DNA of 64,000 bases from an uncultured SAR116 cluster alpha proteobacterium (lineage in GTDB: Bacteria > Pseudomonadota > Alphaproteobacteria > Puniceispirillales > Puniceispirillaceae): positions 1-64,000 of the forward strand of contig CACPDC010000005.1 in NCBI GenBank assembly GCA_902632595.1, in the 5' to 3' direction. Positions 18,665 to 26,948 of this stretch are shown in pieces (within the stretch, counting starts at the first letter, position 1; each line of letters starts with the position of its first letter). The position numbers were made by a program, and so were the translations under genes. The notes under the pieces were generated by a model. It had not been told where the DNA came from, searched no databases, and was given only the letters and a program-made list of their open reading frames with translations.

Positions 18665-19230
18665 TGGCAATGAACGTAACAAATCAGCAATCTAAATCAA
18701 GCAGGCCTTTAATTGAATTTGCTCCTTTATTATTATTTTTTTTAACCAACTACTTTGCTGGGATATTTTGGGGAACCTTTATTCTAATCTTGGCAACTAT
18801 AATCTCACTTGGACTTATCTGGCATTTGGATAGGCGCATTCCCATGGTTGCCGCACTCGGATGTGTTGCTGTTGCTTTTTTTGGAGGTTTGACGTTAATT
18901 TTTGAAGATGAATTCTTTATAAAAATAAAACCGACTGTAATCAGTGGTTTAATGGCAATGGTTATTTTTGCCGCTCAGATGCTTGGAAGGCAACCAATGA
19001 AATTATTGTTAGGAAAACAAATATCATTGACAACAAAAGGTTGGAATTACTTATCCATAGTATGGATCACAATGTTTGTTGTTACTGCTCTAGCAAACGA
19101 AATTGCCTGGCGAACGCTATCAACAGATGCTTGGGTAAGTTTTAAGGCATTCGGTTTAACAGGAATTTCTCTTATTTTTGCGGTAATTTCTGTACCTATA
19201 ATGACAAAATTTTCCGAAAAAACTGAATAA
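18664..19230 (+). CDS. inner membrane septation protein A homologue (IspZ/YciB)
   Basis: A 188-residue membrane protein with about five hydrophobic helices. It matches the intracellular septation protein A family in PLIEFAPLLLFFLTNYFAGIFWGT and the later segment LGKQISLTTKGWNYLSI, followed by a conserved NEIAWRT motif. Family members affect septation and membrane properties in enterobacteria; the mechanism is not known. The start ATG overlaps the dusA stop (TAATG), implying translational coupling. The gene is followed by a 271-base intergenic region leading to the corrinoid cluster. Confidence 0.88.
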   Translation: MAMNVTNQQSKSSRPLIEFAPLLLFFLTNYFAGIFWGTFILILATIISLGLIWHLDRRIPMVAALGCVAVAFFGGLTLIFEDEFFIKIKPTVISGLMAMVIFAAQMLGRQPMKLLLGKQISLTTKGWNYLSIVWITMFVVTALANEIAWRTLSTDAWVSFKAFGLTGISLIFAVISVPIMTKFSEKTE

Positions 19231-19290
19231 AACTTCTGAGATATAATTCGTTTCATTATTTCTAATATGATTTCTGTTGAAATGCATTTT

Positions 19291-19445
19291 TGGAATTGTC
19301 GTGTAAATCATAAAAAAAGACGTATTTGATTGAAATTAATTCCAAATTTTTCGCATTGTCGTACTTAGAGATTAAATTTTAGGATGTCACTGGCTGTTAT
19401 TTGGATTGAATTTTAATTTTATCAACAATGTGACTTGTTCTGTCA
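19291..19445. promoter_or_regulatory. repeat-rich leader of the corrinoid operon
   Basis: The 271-base region before the corrinoid gene holds two copies of ATTGTCGT exactly 60 bases apart (19295-19302 and 19355-19362). A TGGAATT/AATTCCA inverted repeat (19291-19297, 19338-19344) overlaps the first copy. Closer to the gene, TGAC (19431-19434) and GTCA (19442-19445) form a short dyad. These are candidate operator elements for the five-gene operon. In AT-rich DNA short repeats arise by chance, so support is limited. The region does not resemble a cobalamin riboswitch by eye. Confidence 0.3.
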
Positions 19446-19501
19446 TTGATAATTTAAAATGTATAAAAATTAAAAAAATACGGGGGCTGTCGGAGGCTTA
19501 A

Positions 19502-20203
19502 ATGGCAGAAGATGATGAAATTATACTTGCTGATTTAGACAATGATGAACTTGTTCAGCAAATGCATGATGATCTTTATGATGGATTGCAAGAAGAAGTT
19601 GTCGAAGGTGTAGAGATTTTATTAAGCCGAGACTGGACACCATATGATGTTCTAACAAAAGCTCTTGTTGAGGGAATGACTATCGTCGGAATAGATTTTA
19701 GAGATGGTATATTATTTGTTCCTGAAGTTCTTATGGCCGCAAATGCGATGAAGGCCGGAATGGTTGTTCTTCGGCCACTGTTAGCAGAGACGGGCGCACC
19801 TCGTGTAGGTAAGGCGGTAATTGGCACAGTAAAAGGCGATATTCACGACATTGGAAAAAATCTAGTATCAATGATGTGGGAGGGAGCTGGCTTTGAAGTC
19901 ATCGATATCGGTATTAACAATCCTGTTGAAAATTATTTAAACGCGTTAGAGGAGCATAAGCCAGATATTCTTGGGATGTCTGCCCTACTTACAACAACAA
20001 TGCCATATATGAAGGTAGTTATTGATACTATGGTCGAAAAGGGTATTCGAGATGATTATATTGTACTGGTAGGGGGCGCACCATTAAATGAGCAATTTTC
20101 TGAATCTGTTGGTGCCGACGCTTATTGTCGCGATGCTGCCGTTGCTGTTGATACAGCTAAGGCACTAATGGCAAAAAAGACGAAAACTGCAAAAGCTGGT
20201 TAA
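19502..20203 (+). CDS. corrinoid (cobalamin-binding) methyl-carrier protein
   Basis: A 233-residue carrier of the MtbC/MttC/MetH-like group that accepts a methyl group on cob(I)amide. A helical cap (about residues 15-95) precedes a B12-binding Rossmann domain. The cobalt-ligand motif is D113-I-H115-D-I-G118, with later SALLTTTM and VLVGGAPLN loops. The N-terminus is remarkably acidic: 15 Asp/Glu and no Lys or Arg in the first 42 residues. The C-terminal tail is Lys-rich. A strong GGAGG lies just upstream. It heads the C1 cluster, and its likely methyl donor enzyme (MttB-like) lies near 47.4 kb. Confidence 0.95.
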   Translation: MAEDDEIILADLDNDELVQQMHDDLYDGLQEEVVEGVEILLSRDWTPYDVLTKALVEGMTIVGIDFRDGILFVPEVLMAANAMKAGMVVLRPLLAETGAPRVGKAVIGTVKGDIHDIGKNLVSMMWEGAGFEVIDIGINNPVENYLNALEEHKPDILGMSALLTTTMPYMKVVIDTMVEKGIRDDYIVLVGGAPLNEQFSESVGADAYCRDAAVAVDTAKALMAKKTKTAKAG

Positions 20204-20254
20204 AACATTTTTGACAAACTTTATAGATAATTGGGCTGAAAATACTGATTATAT

Positions 20255-20572
20255 ATGGCACAAATTTTAGTAATATATTGGCGTGATATTCCTGCTCAGG
20301 TGGTCGCAGAAACAGGTAGAGGAAGAAATCGTAAACAGGCAAAACGCGAATTACATAAGCGTTTTGCTCTTGCAATTGATGAAGCTGCTATGAGAGTAGG
20401 GGCAAAAAAGAGTGATGATTATTTAGCTAATTGGCGACGTGGAGACCCTGTTTACTGTACTGATAATTTAGAAGTGGAAGTTGAAACACTAGCAAAGCAG
20501 ATAGAACAAGTCTTTGGCACAACAGAACTTCGAACACTGATTGCAAATGGTGGAGTTAAAACGCCTGAATAG
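20255..20572 (+). CDS. PF13769-type 'virulence factor' domain protein
   Basis: A 105-residue soluble protein matching the domain labelled 'virulence factor' (PF13769), with the opening MAQILVIYWRDIPAQVVAE, the basic stretch GRGRNRKQAKRELHKRF and the conserved SDDYLANWRRG. The label is historical and no virulence role is implied. The gene lies between the corrinoid protein and the MetF-like reductase, which suggests that it serves corrinoid methyl transfer, perhaps as a small partner or regulator of one enzyme. No cofactor motif or membrane segment is visible. Confidence 0.78.
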   Translation: MAQILVIYWRDIPAQVVAETGRGRNRKQAKRELHKRFALAIDEAAMRVGAKKSDDYLANWRRGDPVYCTDNLEVEVETLAKQIEQVFGTTELRTLIANGGVKTPE

Positions 20573-20714
20573 GCAATATTTTTGTTATTTTAAAAAAGAC
20601 AACAATACTATCTTATAATGTCGAAAATAAGCAGAAGATTGGCGCTAGTTGGCAACAGTATGATTTAGAATATTTTACACAAAGCGTATCAAAAATATAT
20701 TAGGGGTTGGTTCA

Positions 20715-21614
20715 ATGTCATTAACCATCGATACATTATCATCAGCGGCAGCCAACTGGTCTATAGAGGTCACCCCTGCGGGCGCGAGTAAAGTACAGAG
20801 TTTTTCGGATATTTTAGCCCCAAAAACAGCTGTAAATGTTACATTTTTGCCTGGCTCAGATCCCCAAGATACCTATTTTGTTGCAAAAAGACTTCATGAT
20901 GAGGGAATGAAACCTATTCCACATATTGCCGCTCGTTCAGTAAAGAATTTAAAGCATTTAGAAAAATTAGTATCCACTCTCTCGAAAAAGGCATTTGTCA
21001 AAGAGGTCTTGGTAATAGGTGGTGGTGTTGGAAATCCGATTGGTGAATTTGATAGCAGCATGCAGATATTAAAAACAGGAATTTTACAGGCAAATGGAAT
21101 TACAAAAATTGGTGTTGCTGGTCATCCAGAAGGCTCGCCAGATATTTCGGATGACGCAATAAGGCAAGCGCTTGACGAAAAAAATGAACTGGCAGTAAAA
21201 GAAAAATTACAGATGTACATTGAGACCCAGTTCTGTTTTGAAGCTGATATGGTCTTGGCTTGGGAGAAAAAAATTAGAGAGGATGGAAATCAATTACCTG
21301 TTCGGATTGGTATACCAGGCCCTGCCACAATTAAAACTTTGTTTCGATTTGCTCAAATATCTGGAATTGGCCCATCCATGAAATTCATAGCGAAGCAAGC
21401 TCGAAATGTAGCTAAATTAATGACTGTACAGTCACCACATCATCTAATTGCGGGACTTGCGAAAGGAATGGCAGCAGATAAAGCATGTCTTATTAAGTAT
21501 TTTCATTATTATCCATTCGGTGGGTTTGTCAGGACAGCAAAATATGCAAAAGCTATTAGTGACGGAAAGGTGAATTTAAATCCAAGAGGTGGGTTTGAAA
21601 TAAAGGAGGATTAA
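20715..21614 (+). CDS. methylenetetrahydrofolate reductase (MetF-like)
   Basis: A 299-residue TIM-barrel flavoprotein of the MetF family. Recognisable segments are ITPAGASK near the start, the NVTFLPGSD region, PIPHIAARS, VLVIGGGVGNP, VAGHPEGSPD and TQFCFEADMVLAWEKKIR. It should interconvert 5-methyl-THF and 5,10-methylene-THF. Its place between corrinoid genes suggests operation in the oxidative direction, feeding methyl groups into the folate pool. A separate biosynthetic MetF may exist elsewhere, so no gene symbol is assigned. An AGGGG ribosome-binding site precedes the ATG. Confidence 0.9.
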   Translation: MSLTIDTLSSAAANWSIEVTPAGASKVQSFSDILAPKTAVNVTFLPGSDPQDTYFVAKRLHDEGMKPIPHIAARSVKNLKHLEKLVSTLSKKAFVKEVLVIGGGVGNPIGEFDSSMQILKTGILQANGITKIGVAGHPEGSPDISDDAIRQALDEKNELAVKEKLQMYIETQFCFEADMVLAWEKKIREDGNQLPVRIGIPGPATIKTLFRFAQISGIGPSMKFIAKQARNVAKLMTVQSPHHLIAGLAKGMAADKACLIKYFHYYPFGGFVRTAKYAKAISDGKVNLNPRGGFEIKED

Positions 21615-21683
21615 CCCGCGATACCGCGTTATTATTAAACTACCGATAAATAGGTTTTAATTTTACGAAGAAAGAAAGAACAC

Positions 21684-22586
21684 ATGACAAATACTGTGAT
21701 ATCATCAGCAACAAAAGAAATAGTGATTGGGTTTGACGCGCCATTTTGCGTAATAGGAGAGAGAATAAATCCAACTGGACGCAAGTTACTTGCAGAAGAA
21801 ATGGCAAACGGAGATTATAGTAGAGTTCAATCAGATGCCATTGCCCAAATAGAAGCTGGAGCTACTATGCTTGATGTAAATGCAGGGATACCTTTAGCAG
21901 ATGAACCTAAAATTCTTGCTAATGCTATTCAACTCATACAATCATTTACAGATATACCTCTTTCGATAGATAGCTCTATTGTGGAAGCTTTAGAGGCAGG
22001 TTTGGCTGTTTATCAAGGCAAGGCACTTGTAAACTCAGTAACGGGTGAAGAAGAGCGTCTAGAGTTAGTGCTCCCGCTTGTAAAAAAATATGGAGCTGCT
22101 GTTGTCGCTATTTCAAATGACGAAACAGGTATATCGGAGGATCCAAACGAACGTTTTAAAGTTGCAAAAAAAATTGTTGAGAGAGCCGCTGATTATGGTA
22201 TCGATAGACAAGATGTCATTGTAGATCCTCTTATTATGCCTGTTGGAGCAATTAATCTTGCAGGAAGGTCGGCATTAGATCTCATTATAAGACTACGTTC
22301 TGAATTACAAGTTAATACAACTTGTGGTGCCTCCAATATTTCCTTTGGGTTACCAAATAGGCACGGTATGAATGCAGCGTTTTTGTCAATGGCAGCAGGC
22401 GCAGGGATGACTTCTGCTATTATGAATCCTCTCCATCCAGAGGAAATGACAGCAATATTAGGTGCTGACGTAATGAACGGTGTTGATCCAGAATGCAGGA
22501 GATGGATTAAAAAATTCAGACAGCCTAATATAAGTGGAACTGAAGGACGTGAACGTCGAGCTACTCGCCGCCGAGCAAGAGGCTGA
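21684..22586 (+). CDS. methyltetrahydrofolate:corrinoid methyltransferase
   Basis: A 300-residue pterin-binding (DHPS-like) TIM-barrel protein related to AcsE, MtgA and the folate domain of MetH. The opening motif IGERINPTGRKLLAEEM and the segment AGATMLDVNAG are diagnostic, and later NTTCGASNISFGLPNRHGMN matches the MetH-type barrel. It should move methyl groups between corrinoid protein and THF; context argues for methyl-corrinoid to THF. The last 15 residues hold seven Arg (ending TRRRARG), an unusual tail not required for the barrel. Confidence 0.93.
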   Translation: MTNTVISSATKEIVIGFDAPFCVIGERINPTGRKLLAEEMANGDYSRVQSDAIAQIEAGATMLDVNAGIPLADEPKILANAIQLIQSFTDIPLSIDSSIVEALEAGLAVYQGKALVNSVTGEEERLELVLPLVKKYGAAVVAISNDETGISEDPNERFKVAKKIVERAADYGIDRQDVIVDPLIMPVGAINLAGRSALDLIIRLRSELQVNTTCGASNISFGLPNRHGMNAAFLSMAAGAGMTSAIMNPLHPEEMTAILGADVMNGVDPECRRWIKKFRQPNISGTEGRERRATRRRARG

Positions 22587-22598
22587 GAAGAAACTAAA

Positions 22599-24644
22599 TT
22601 GACGAAGATTAAAAATTGTAAAATTATTTTCACTCCATCTGGTAGACAAGGCACTGTAGGTAAGGGTGTAAATCTGCTACAAGCAGCAAGGCAGATAGGT
22701 GTTGATATCGATTCTGTCTGTGGCGGTAGAGCTATGTGCGGCAGATGTCAGATTGAAGTTGGAGAGGGTGAATTTGCAAAACACGGCATTAGCTCATCTG
22801 CAACTAATTTAACCAAACCCAATTTGTCAGAGATTAGATATTCAGAAAAGCGCAATCTTGAAGAAGGTCGAAGACTAGCCTGCCAATGTTGTGTACTTGA
22901 TGACCTTGTGGTTGACGTTCCTGCAGCAAGTCAGATTCATCAGCAACTAATCCGAAAAGTAGCAGATAATAGTACAGTAGAATTAAATCCCCCATCTCGT
23001 TTATGTTTTATTGAAGTAAGAGAGCCTAATATGCATGAGCCATCTGGTGATCTTCGTAGGGTCGCAGAAGCTCTAATTGAACAATGGCCTTCGCGGGTTT
23101 GTGTTTCCAAAAGCTCAGAGATTACAGCAGACTTAACAGTATTAACAGAGTTACAAAACAGTTTAAGAAAATCAAACTGGCAAATTACTGTTGTTTTGCG
23201 TGAAGGTGCGCATATTGCAGCCATATTACCGGGTTTGAAGACACGGATATTGGGCGTTGCTATTGATATTGGGTCTACTACGATGTCAGCGCAGGTTTGT
23301 GACATGAATTCAGGTGAAGTGCTAGCTGTTAGTGGAATGATGAACCCACAAATTCGGTTTGGAGAGGACCTGATGAGCCGGGTAAGTTATGGTTTCATGA
23401 ATAAGGGTGGTACTGAAGAACTAACTAAATCAATTCAAAATGGTTTGCAGCAACTTATAGAAAAAGCCATAGACCAAGAAAATTTAGAACTTCAGGACAT
23501 TTTCGAAATAGTTTTGGTTGGTAACCCAGTAATGCATCATTTAGTACTCGGGATTGATCCAATAGAACTAGGTGGTGCTCCTTTCGCATTGACACTTGAC
23601 ACTGCCTTTAATTGTTTTGCTAAAGATATTGGATTAAATTTGAATCCGGCAGCGCGTTTATATCTGCTTCCATGTATCGCTGGTCATGTAGGAGCAGATG
23701 CAGCTGGTGTAGTTTTAGCAGAAGCGCCTCATAAGTCAGAACAAATAAGCTTGCTGATTGATATCGGTACCAATGCTGAAATGATTTTGGGTAATCGCCA
23801 TCATCTTATGGCAGCATCTTCACCAACGGGCCCTGCTTTTGAAGGTGCTCAGATTTCTGCAGGACAACGAGCTGCAGTTGGTGCAATAGAGCGGGTTCGA
23901 ATAAATCCTGATAATTATGAACCAATGTATAAAGTCATCGGCTCAAATAAATGGTCTGATTCTCCTGAATTTCAGAAAGATGCTCAAAAAATAGGTGTAA
24001 CGGGTATTTGCGGTTCCGGGATTATCGAAATATTGGCTGAAATGTATTTGACTGGGATTATATCAGAAGATGGCGTTATAAATGGTGCATTAGCCTCCAA
24101 AACTAAAAGGATTGAAAAGTCTGGTCGCACATTTAGTTATAGGATCACCGACAATATAGCAATAACACAGGCAGACGTAAGAGCAATTCAGTTGGCAAAG
24201 GCTGCTTTATATGCAGGGTTTCGTTTATTAATGGATAAAATGGGAGTTAAAAAAGTAGATAGAGTGTTACTGGCAGGGGCATTCGGCACACATATTGAGC
24301 CCAAATATGCAATGATATTGGGGATGGTACCTGATTGCGAATTAAAGAATGTAACTGCTATTGGGAATTCTGCAGGAGCAGGTGCACGAAAAGCTTTGTT
24401 AAATCTTGCAGCAAGAGAAGAAATTGAAAAAACAGTTAGGCAAATTGATAAAATAGAAACCGCTATCGAACCATTATTTCAAGACCACTTTGTTAGAGCG
24501 ATGGCATTCCCGCATAAAACAGATCCGTATCCACTTTTAAGTAGGGCAGTTAAATTACCTTATCGCGAATTATTAGATAATACCATAAATGCGAAAACCA
24601 ATTCCGAGCGTAAGAGAACAGGCAGACGGAGAAGGCGGCTTTAA
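22599..24644 (+). CDS. RamA-like corrinoid reductive activator (2Fe-2S plus ASKHA/DUF4445)
   Basis: A 681-residue reductive activator of corrinoid proteins. The N-terminal plant-type 2Fe-2S domain has Cys41, Cys47, Cys50 and Cys95. A linker follows, and from about residue 215 an ASKHA ATPase region contains GVAIDIGSTTMSAQV, SLLIDIGTNAEMILG and the late VLLAGAFGTHI. Such proteins use ATP to return oxidised cob(II)amide to the active cob(I) state. The start is TTG, 12 bases after the methyltransferase stop. The C-terminus is strongly basic, with eight Lys/Arg in the last 14 residues, ending in five Arg and Leu. It converges on ccmD. Confidence 0.93.
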   Translation: MTKIKNCKIIFTPSGRQGTVGKGVNLLQAARQIGVDIDSVCGGRAMCGRCQIEVGEGEFAKHGISSSATNLTKPNLSEIRYSEKRNLEEGRRLACQCCVLDDLVVDVPAASQIHQQLIRKVADNSTVELNPPSRLCFIEVREPNMHEPSGDLRRVAEALIEQWPSRVCVSKSSEITADLTVLTELQNSLRKSNWQITVVLREGAHIAAILPGLKTRILGVAIDIGSTTMSAQVCDMNSGEVLAVSGMMNPQIRFGEDLMSRVSYGFMNKGGTEELTKSIQNGLQQLIEKAIDQENLELQDIFEIVLVGNPVMHHLVLGIDPIELGGAPFALTLDTAFNCFAKDIGLNLNPAARLYLLPCIAGHVGADAAGVVLAEAPHKSEQISLLIDIGTNAEMILGNRHHLMAASSPTGPAFEGAQISAGQRAAVGAIERVRINPDNYEPMYKVIGSNKWSDSPEFQKDAQKIGVTGICGSGIIEILAEMYLTGIISEDGVINGALASKTKRIEKSGRTFSYRITDNIAITQADVRAIQLAKAALYAGFRLLMDKMGVKKVDRVLLAGAFGTHIEPKYAMILGMVPDCELKNVTAIGNSAGAGARKALLNLAAREEIEKTVRQIDKIETAIEPLFQDHFVRAMAFPHKTDPYPLLSRAVKLPYRELLDNTINAKTNSERKRTGRRRRRL

Positions 24645-24686
24645 ACTGAGTGACCGAATATATAGGATAAATAAAATGCTTCTCTG

Positions 24687-24827
24687 CTAATCTCTTTTTG
24701 AAAGTTTTTTCTTTGATTGATTCAGACTTATTTTTGCATGAGCATAAAATATAATTATCATTATAATAGACACCAAATAGCAGGTCCAAATATAAAAAGA
24801 ATAATCGGAAAACAAAATGGCCTCCAT
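24687..24827 (-). CDS. ccmD: heme exporter protein CcmD (small)
   Basis: A 46-residue reading frame. Its ATG shares one base with the ccmC stop (TAATG) and it ends with TAG at 24687. It has one membrane helix (about residues 10-30, containing SFYIWTCYLVSII) followed by a basic, Lys-rich cytoplasmic tail. This is the layout of CcmD, which helps release haem-charged CcmE from the CcmABC complex. The Tyr-x-Trp at the helix start is typical. Size, topology and position support the call; sequence identity alone is weak. ccmE and ccmG do not follow, because the next gene is convergent. Confidence 0.8.
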   Translation of the reverse strand: MEAILFSDYSFYIWTCYLVSIIMIIIFYAHAKISLNQSKKKLSKRD

Positions 24828-25555
24828 TATAAACCACTCAAACTCTGAGTTAGATGTTTTTTCTCATTTAAAACAGTTAAAATACGGGTAAGGACAATAA
24901 TAATAAAAAATAGTTGGAGCGCAAAAAATAAAGTAAATAGAGGCCAAAGCATTGACGTATCAATAGAAATACCACCAGAACGCATAATACTTGCAGGCTG
25001 ATGTAGCGTGTGCCACCAATCAACTGAAAACTTTACTACTGGCAAATTAATACATCCCACGAGTGCAAGAATGGCTGCAGGGCGGGCGCCTCTTTCTGTC
25101 CTGTCGAACGCGTTTGAGAGAGAGAGGTACCCAAGAAAGAAAAAAAATAATATCAGCATAGATGTCAGTCTTCCGTCCCAAACCCACCAGACACCCCAAA
25201 TTGGTTTGCCCCATAAACTACCTGTTATTAAGGTCAAAGCTGCAAACCCTGTCCCTATTGGTGCGATTGAGCGTGCAGCAATCTCAGCTAGTGGGTGTCG
25301 CCATATGAGAAAAAAAAATGAGCACATTCCCAGTAGCAAATAGCTAGACAGTGCTATCCATGCGGATGGGACATGAATGTACATAATTCGAACGGCATCC
25401 CCTTGCTGATAATCAGAAGGAGAGTTTACAAGAGCAAGGTAGAGGCCATACCCAAGAGAAAAAAAACATGCAACTTCAAGGAAGGGTAAAATAGTTTGCG
25501 CCACTTTTTTGAACCTTGATGGATTTGCGAAGTAATCAAACATGGTTTTCCCCAC
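24827..25555 (-). CDS. ccmC: heme exporter protein CcmC
   Basis: A 242-residue membrane protein with six helices and the tryptophan-rich haem-handling motif WGVWWVWDGRLTS near the middle. The conserved periplasmic His residues lie in YIHVPSAW and in the WWHTLHQPAS region. CcmC delivers haem to CcmE during System I cytochrome c maturation. Its stop overlaps the ccmD start. A 74-base gap separates it from ccmB. The presence of this system shows that the organism makes c-type cytochromes. Confidence 0.97.
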   Translation of the reverse strand: MGKTMFDYFANPSRFKKVAQTILPFLEVACFFSLGYGLYLALVNSPSDYQQGDAVRIMYIHVPSAWIALSSYLLLGMCSFFFLIWRHPLAEIAARSIAPIGTGFAALTLITGSLWGKPIWGVWWVWDGRLTSMLILFFFFLGYLSLSNAFDRTERGARPAAILALVGCINLPVVKFSVDWWHTLHQPASIMRSGGISIDTSMLWPLFTLFFALQLFFIIIVLTRILTVLNEKKHLTQSLSGL

Positions 25556-25629
25556 GAAAGTGCATTTTCAAATCTTCTTTACATGGAAACAAGCAGTAGT
25601 ATGGGTGAAGATTTTTGGTATCATTGTTA

Positions 25630-26304
25630 TTAACTATGTTCTATTGCGTTCTTTAGTCCCAACTGCATAGCAGGAATTGCCAACACAATTAAGCTTAAAT
25701 CCATCGCAATCATAATGTAGATATAGGGTTTTGTGGTAATATTTTCAATAAGGGCTAACCCAGTCATACAGCCAAAAATGAGGATAGGAAGACTGAGAGG
25801 CAGAATTAAAACAGCGGCTAATATAGCAGCCCTTCGTGCGCCTAGGACTAGTCCGGAGGCAATACCCCCTAATAAAGTCATACCAAACATGCCGAGCAAG
25901 AGTGATATGGAAAGCTCAAAAAAGATAGATAACCTTATACCAATCATGACACAGATGAGTGGCAAAATACTTAGAAGGGGTAATGTTGTTACTAGGAAAA
26001 AACATAAGCATTTTGCGGCTGCATAACATCCTAGTGGTTGTGCATTGTGGGCTGCCTTTTCAATAAAGCCCTGAGCATAATCATCAGAGAATAATCGATC
26101 ATAAGCAGGTACGATTGATACAAATGCAGCAATCCAGATAAGCGCTATACCAAACTCTGAGAGCTTGTTTGGGTCTGGTCCTAACGTCAGTGGGAATAAT
26201 ATCATGATCAAGATAAAAAAACCTATTTGACTGAATATATCAGTTACTTGAGAAATACTTATCTCAAATTCTCTGATAAAATATTGCCAAAAGATTAATA
26301 TCAT
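25630..26304 (-). CDS. ccmB: heme exporter protein CcmB
   Basis: A 224-residue membrane subunit of the CcmAB(C) transporter-like complex, with six hydrophobic helices. Family stretches are FFILIMILFPLTLGPD and the cytoplasmic loop LLGMFGMTLLGGIASGLVLGARRAAILAAVLILPLS-type segment in the middle. It couples ATP hydrolysis by CcmA to release of haem-loaded CcmE. The start ATG overlaps the ccmA stop by four bases (ATGA). Confidence 0.95.
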   Translation of the reverse strand: MILIFWQYFIREFEISISQVTDIFSQIGFFILIMILFPLTLGPDPNKLSEFGIALIWIAAFVSIVPAYDRLFSDDYAQGFIEKAAHNAQPLGCYAAAKCLCFFLVTTLPLLSILPLICVMIGIRLSIFFELSISLLLGMFGMTLLGGIASGLVLGARRAAILAAVLILPLSLPILIFGCMTGLALIENITTKPYIYIMIAMDLSLIVLAIPAMQLGLKNAIEHS

Positions 26305-26936
26305 GCTTGAGCCTTCAGCTGAATTATTTTCGGTGAAAGATGTCTACAAATAGGTTGATGTGCAGCTACTATAACGCGACCCCCATATTGAACATGCTCT
26401 TCAATCAATGTCTCAAGCATTAAACAATGAGAAGAGTCAAGTGCGCTGTTAGGCTCGTCTAGTAACCAAAGTGCCTCTTTCTGCCTATCTGATCTTAGAA
26501 GTAATTGAGTTAAAGCAAGGCGCTGTAATTGGCCAGAAGACAATGTCCTAATTGGCTGCCCAACGAAATCGCTAATGTTAAATTTATCTTCCTCTGGCAT
26601 TCGCAATTTTCGCATTTTTGCAATTTGAGCTAAGTTTTTAGCTGCAGTTAAATTAGGGTGAAAGCCAAATGGACTTCCAATATACCAAATAGGCAAATTT
26701 GCTTTTAGGGGCTCAAAAATATGTCCACCTAAACTAATTATCCCATAGCTGACTGGAAGATATCCAGCAATAATACGAAGGAGACTTGTTTTACCAACTC
26801 CATTTGGACCATTCAATATGCAAATTTCTCCCGAAGGGAGATCAAGATTTAAATCTTTGAAGATTAATTTGTCCGTGCGAAATAGAGTGATATTTGAAAG
26901 TGATAGGCTTGCATGTACTAAACTAGGTGAGACCAT
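26301..26936 (-). CDS. ccmA: heme exporter ATP-binding protein CcmA
   Basis: A 211-residue ABC ATPase. Walker A is LNGPNGVGKTSL (about residues 38-50), the signature is TLSSGQLQRLAL, and Walker B is LWLLDEPNSALD. It powers the CcmABCD complex that loads haem onto CcmE. The gene lies 12 bases downstream of acnB and overlaps ccmB, so the order acnB-ccmA-ccmB-ccmC-ccmD could be one transcript. Confidence 0.95.
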   Translation of the reverse strand: MVSPSLVHASLSLSNITLFRTDKLIFKDLNLDLPSGEICILNGPNGVGKTSLLRIIAGYLPVSYGIISLGGHIFEPLKANLPIWYIGSPFGFHPNLTAAKNLAQIAKMRKLRMPEEDKFNISDFVGQPIRTLSSGQLQRLALTQLLLRSDRQKEALWLLDEPNSALDSSHCLMLETLIEEHVQYGGRVIVAAHQPICRHLSPKIIQLKAQA

Positions 26937-26948
26937 ATCTATGCAAAA

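Noticed and set aside
19231-19501. Possible cobalamin riboswitch before the corrinoid gene
   Set aside because: No B12-box-like conserved core was recognised, and the region is more AT-rich than a riboswitch of that class would be.
20255-20572. Role in pathogenicity suggested by the family label
   Set aside because: The name comes from a historical annotation; the neighbours are C1 metabolism genes.
22193-22654. 153-codon minus-strand frame over the methyltransferase 3' end
   Set aside because: Antisense shadow of well-supported genes on the plus strand, with no recognisable domain.
24550-24837. 95-codon minus-strand frame at the end of the ASKHA gene
   Set aside because: It overlaps the 3' end of the RamA-like gene and lies in a different frame from the ccmD candidate that overlaps ccmC; composition and lack of family resemblance suggest chance.
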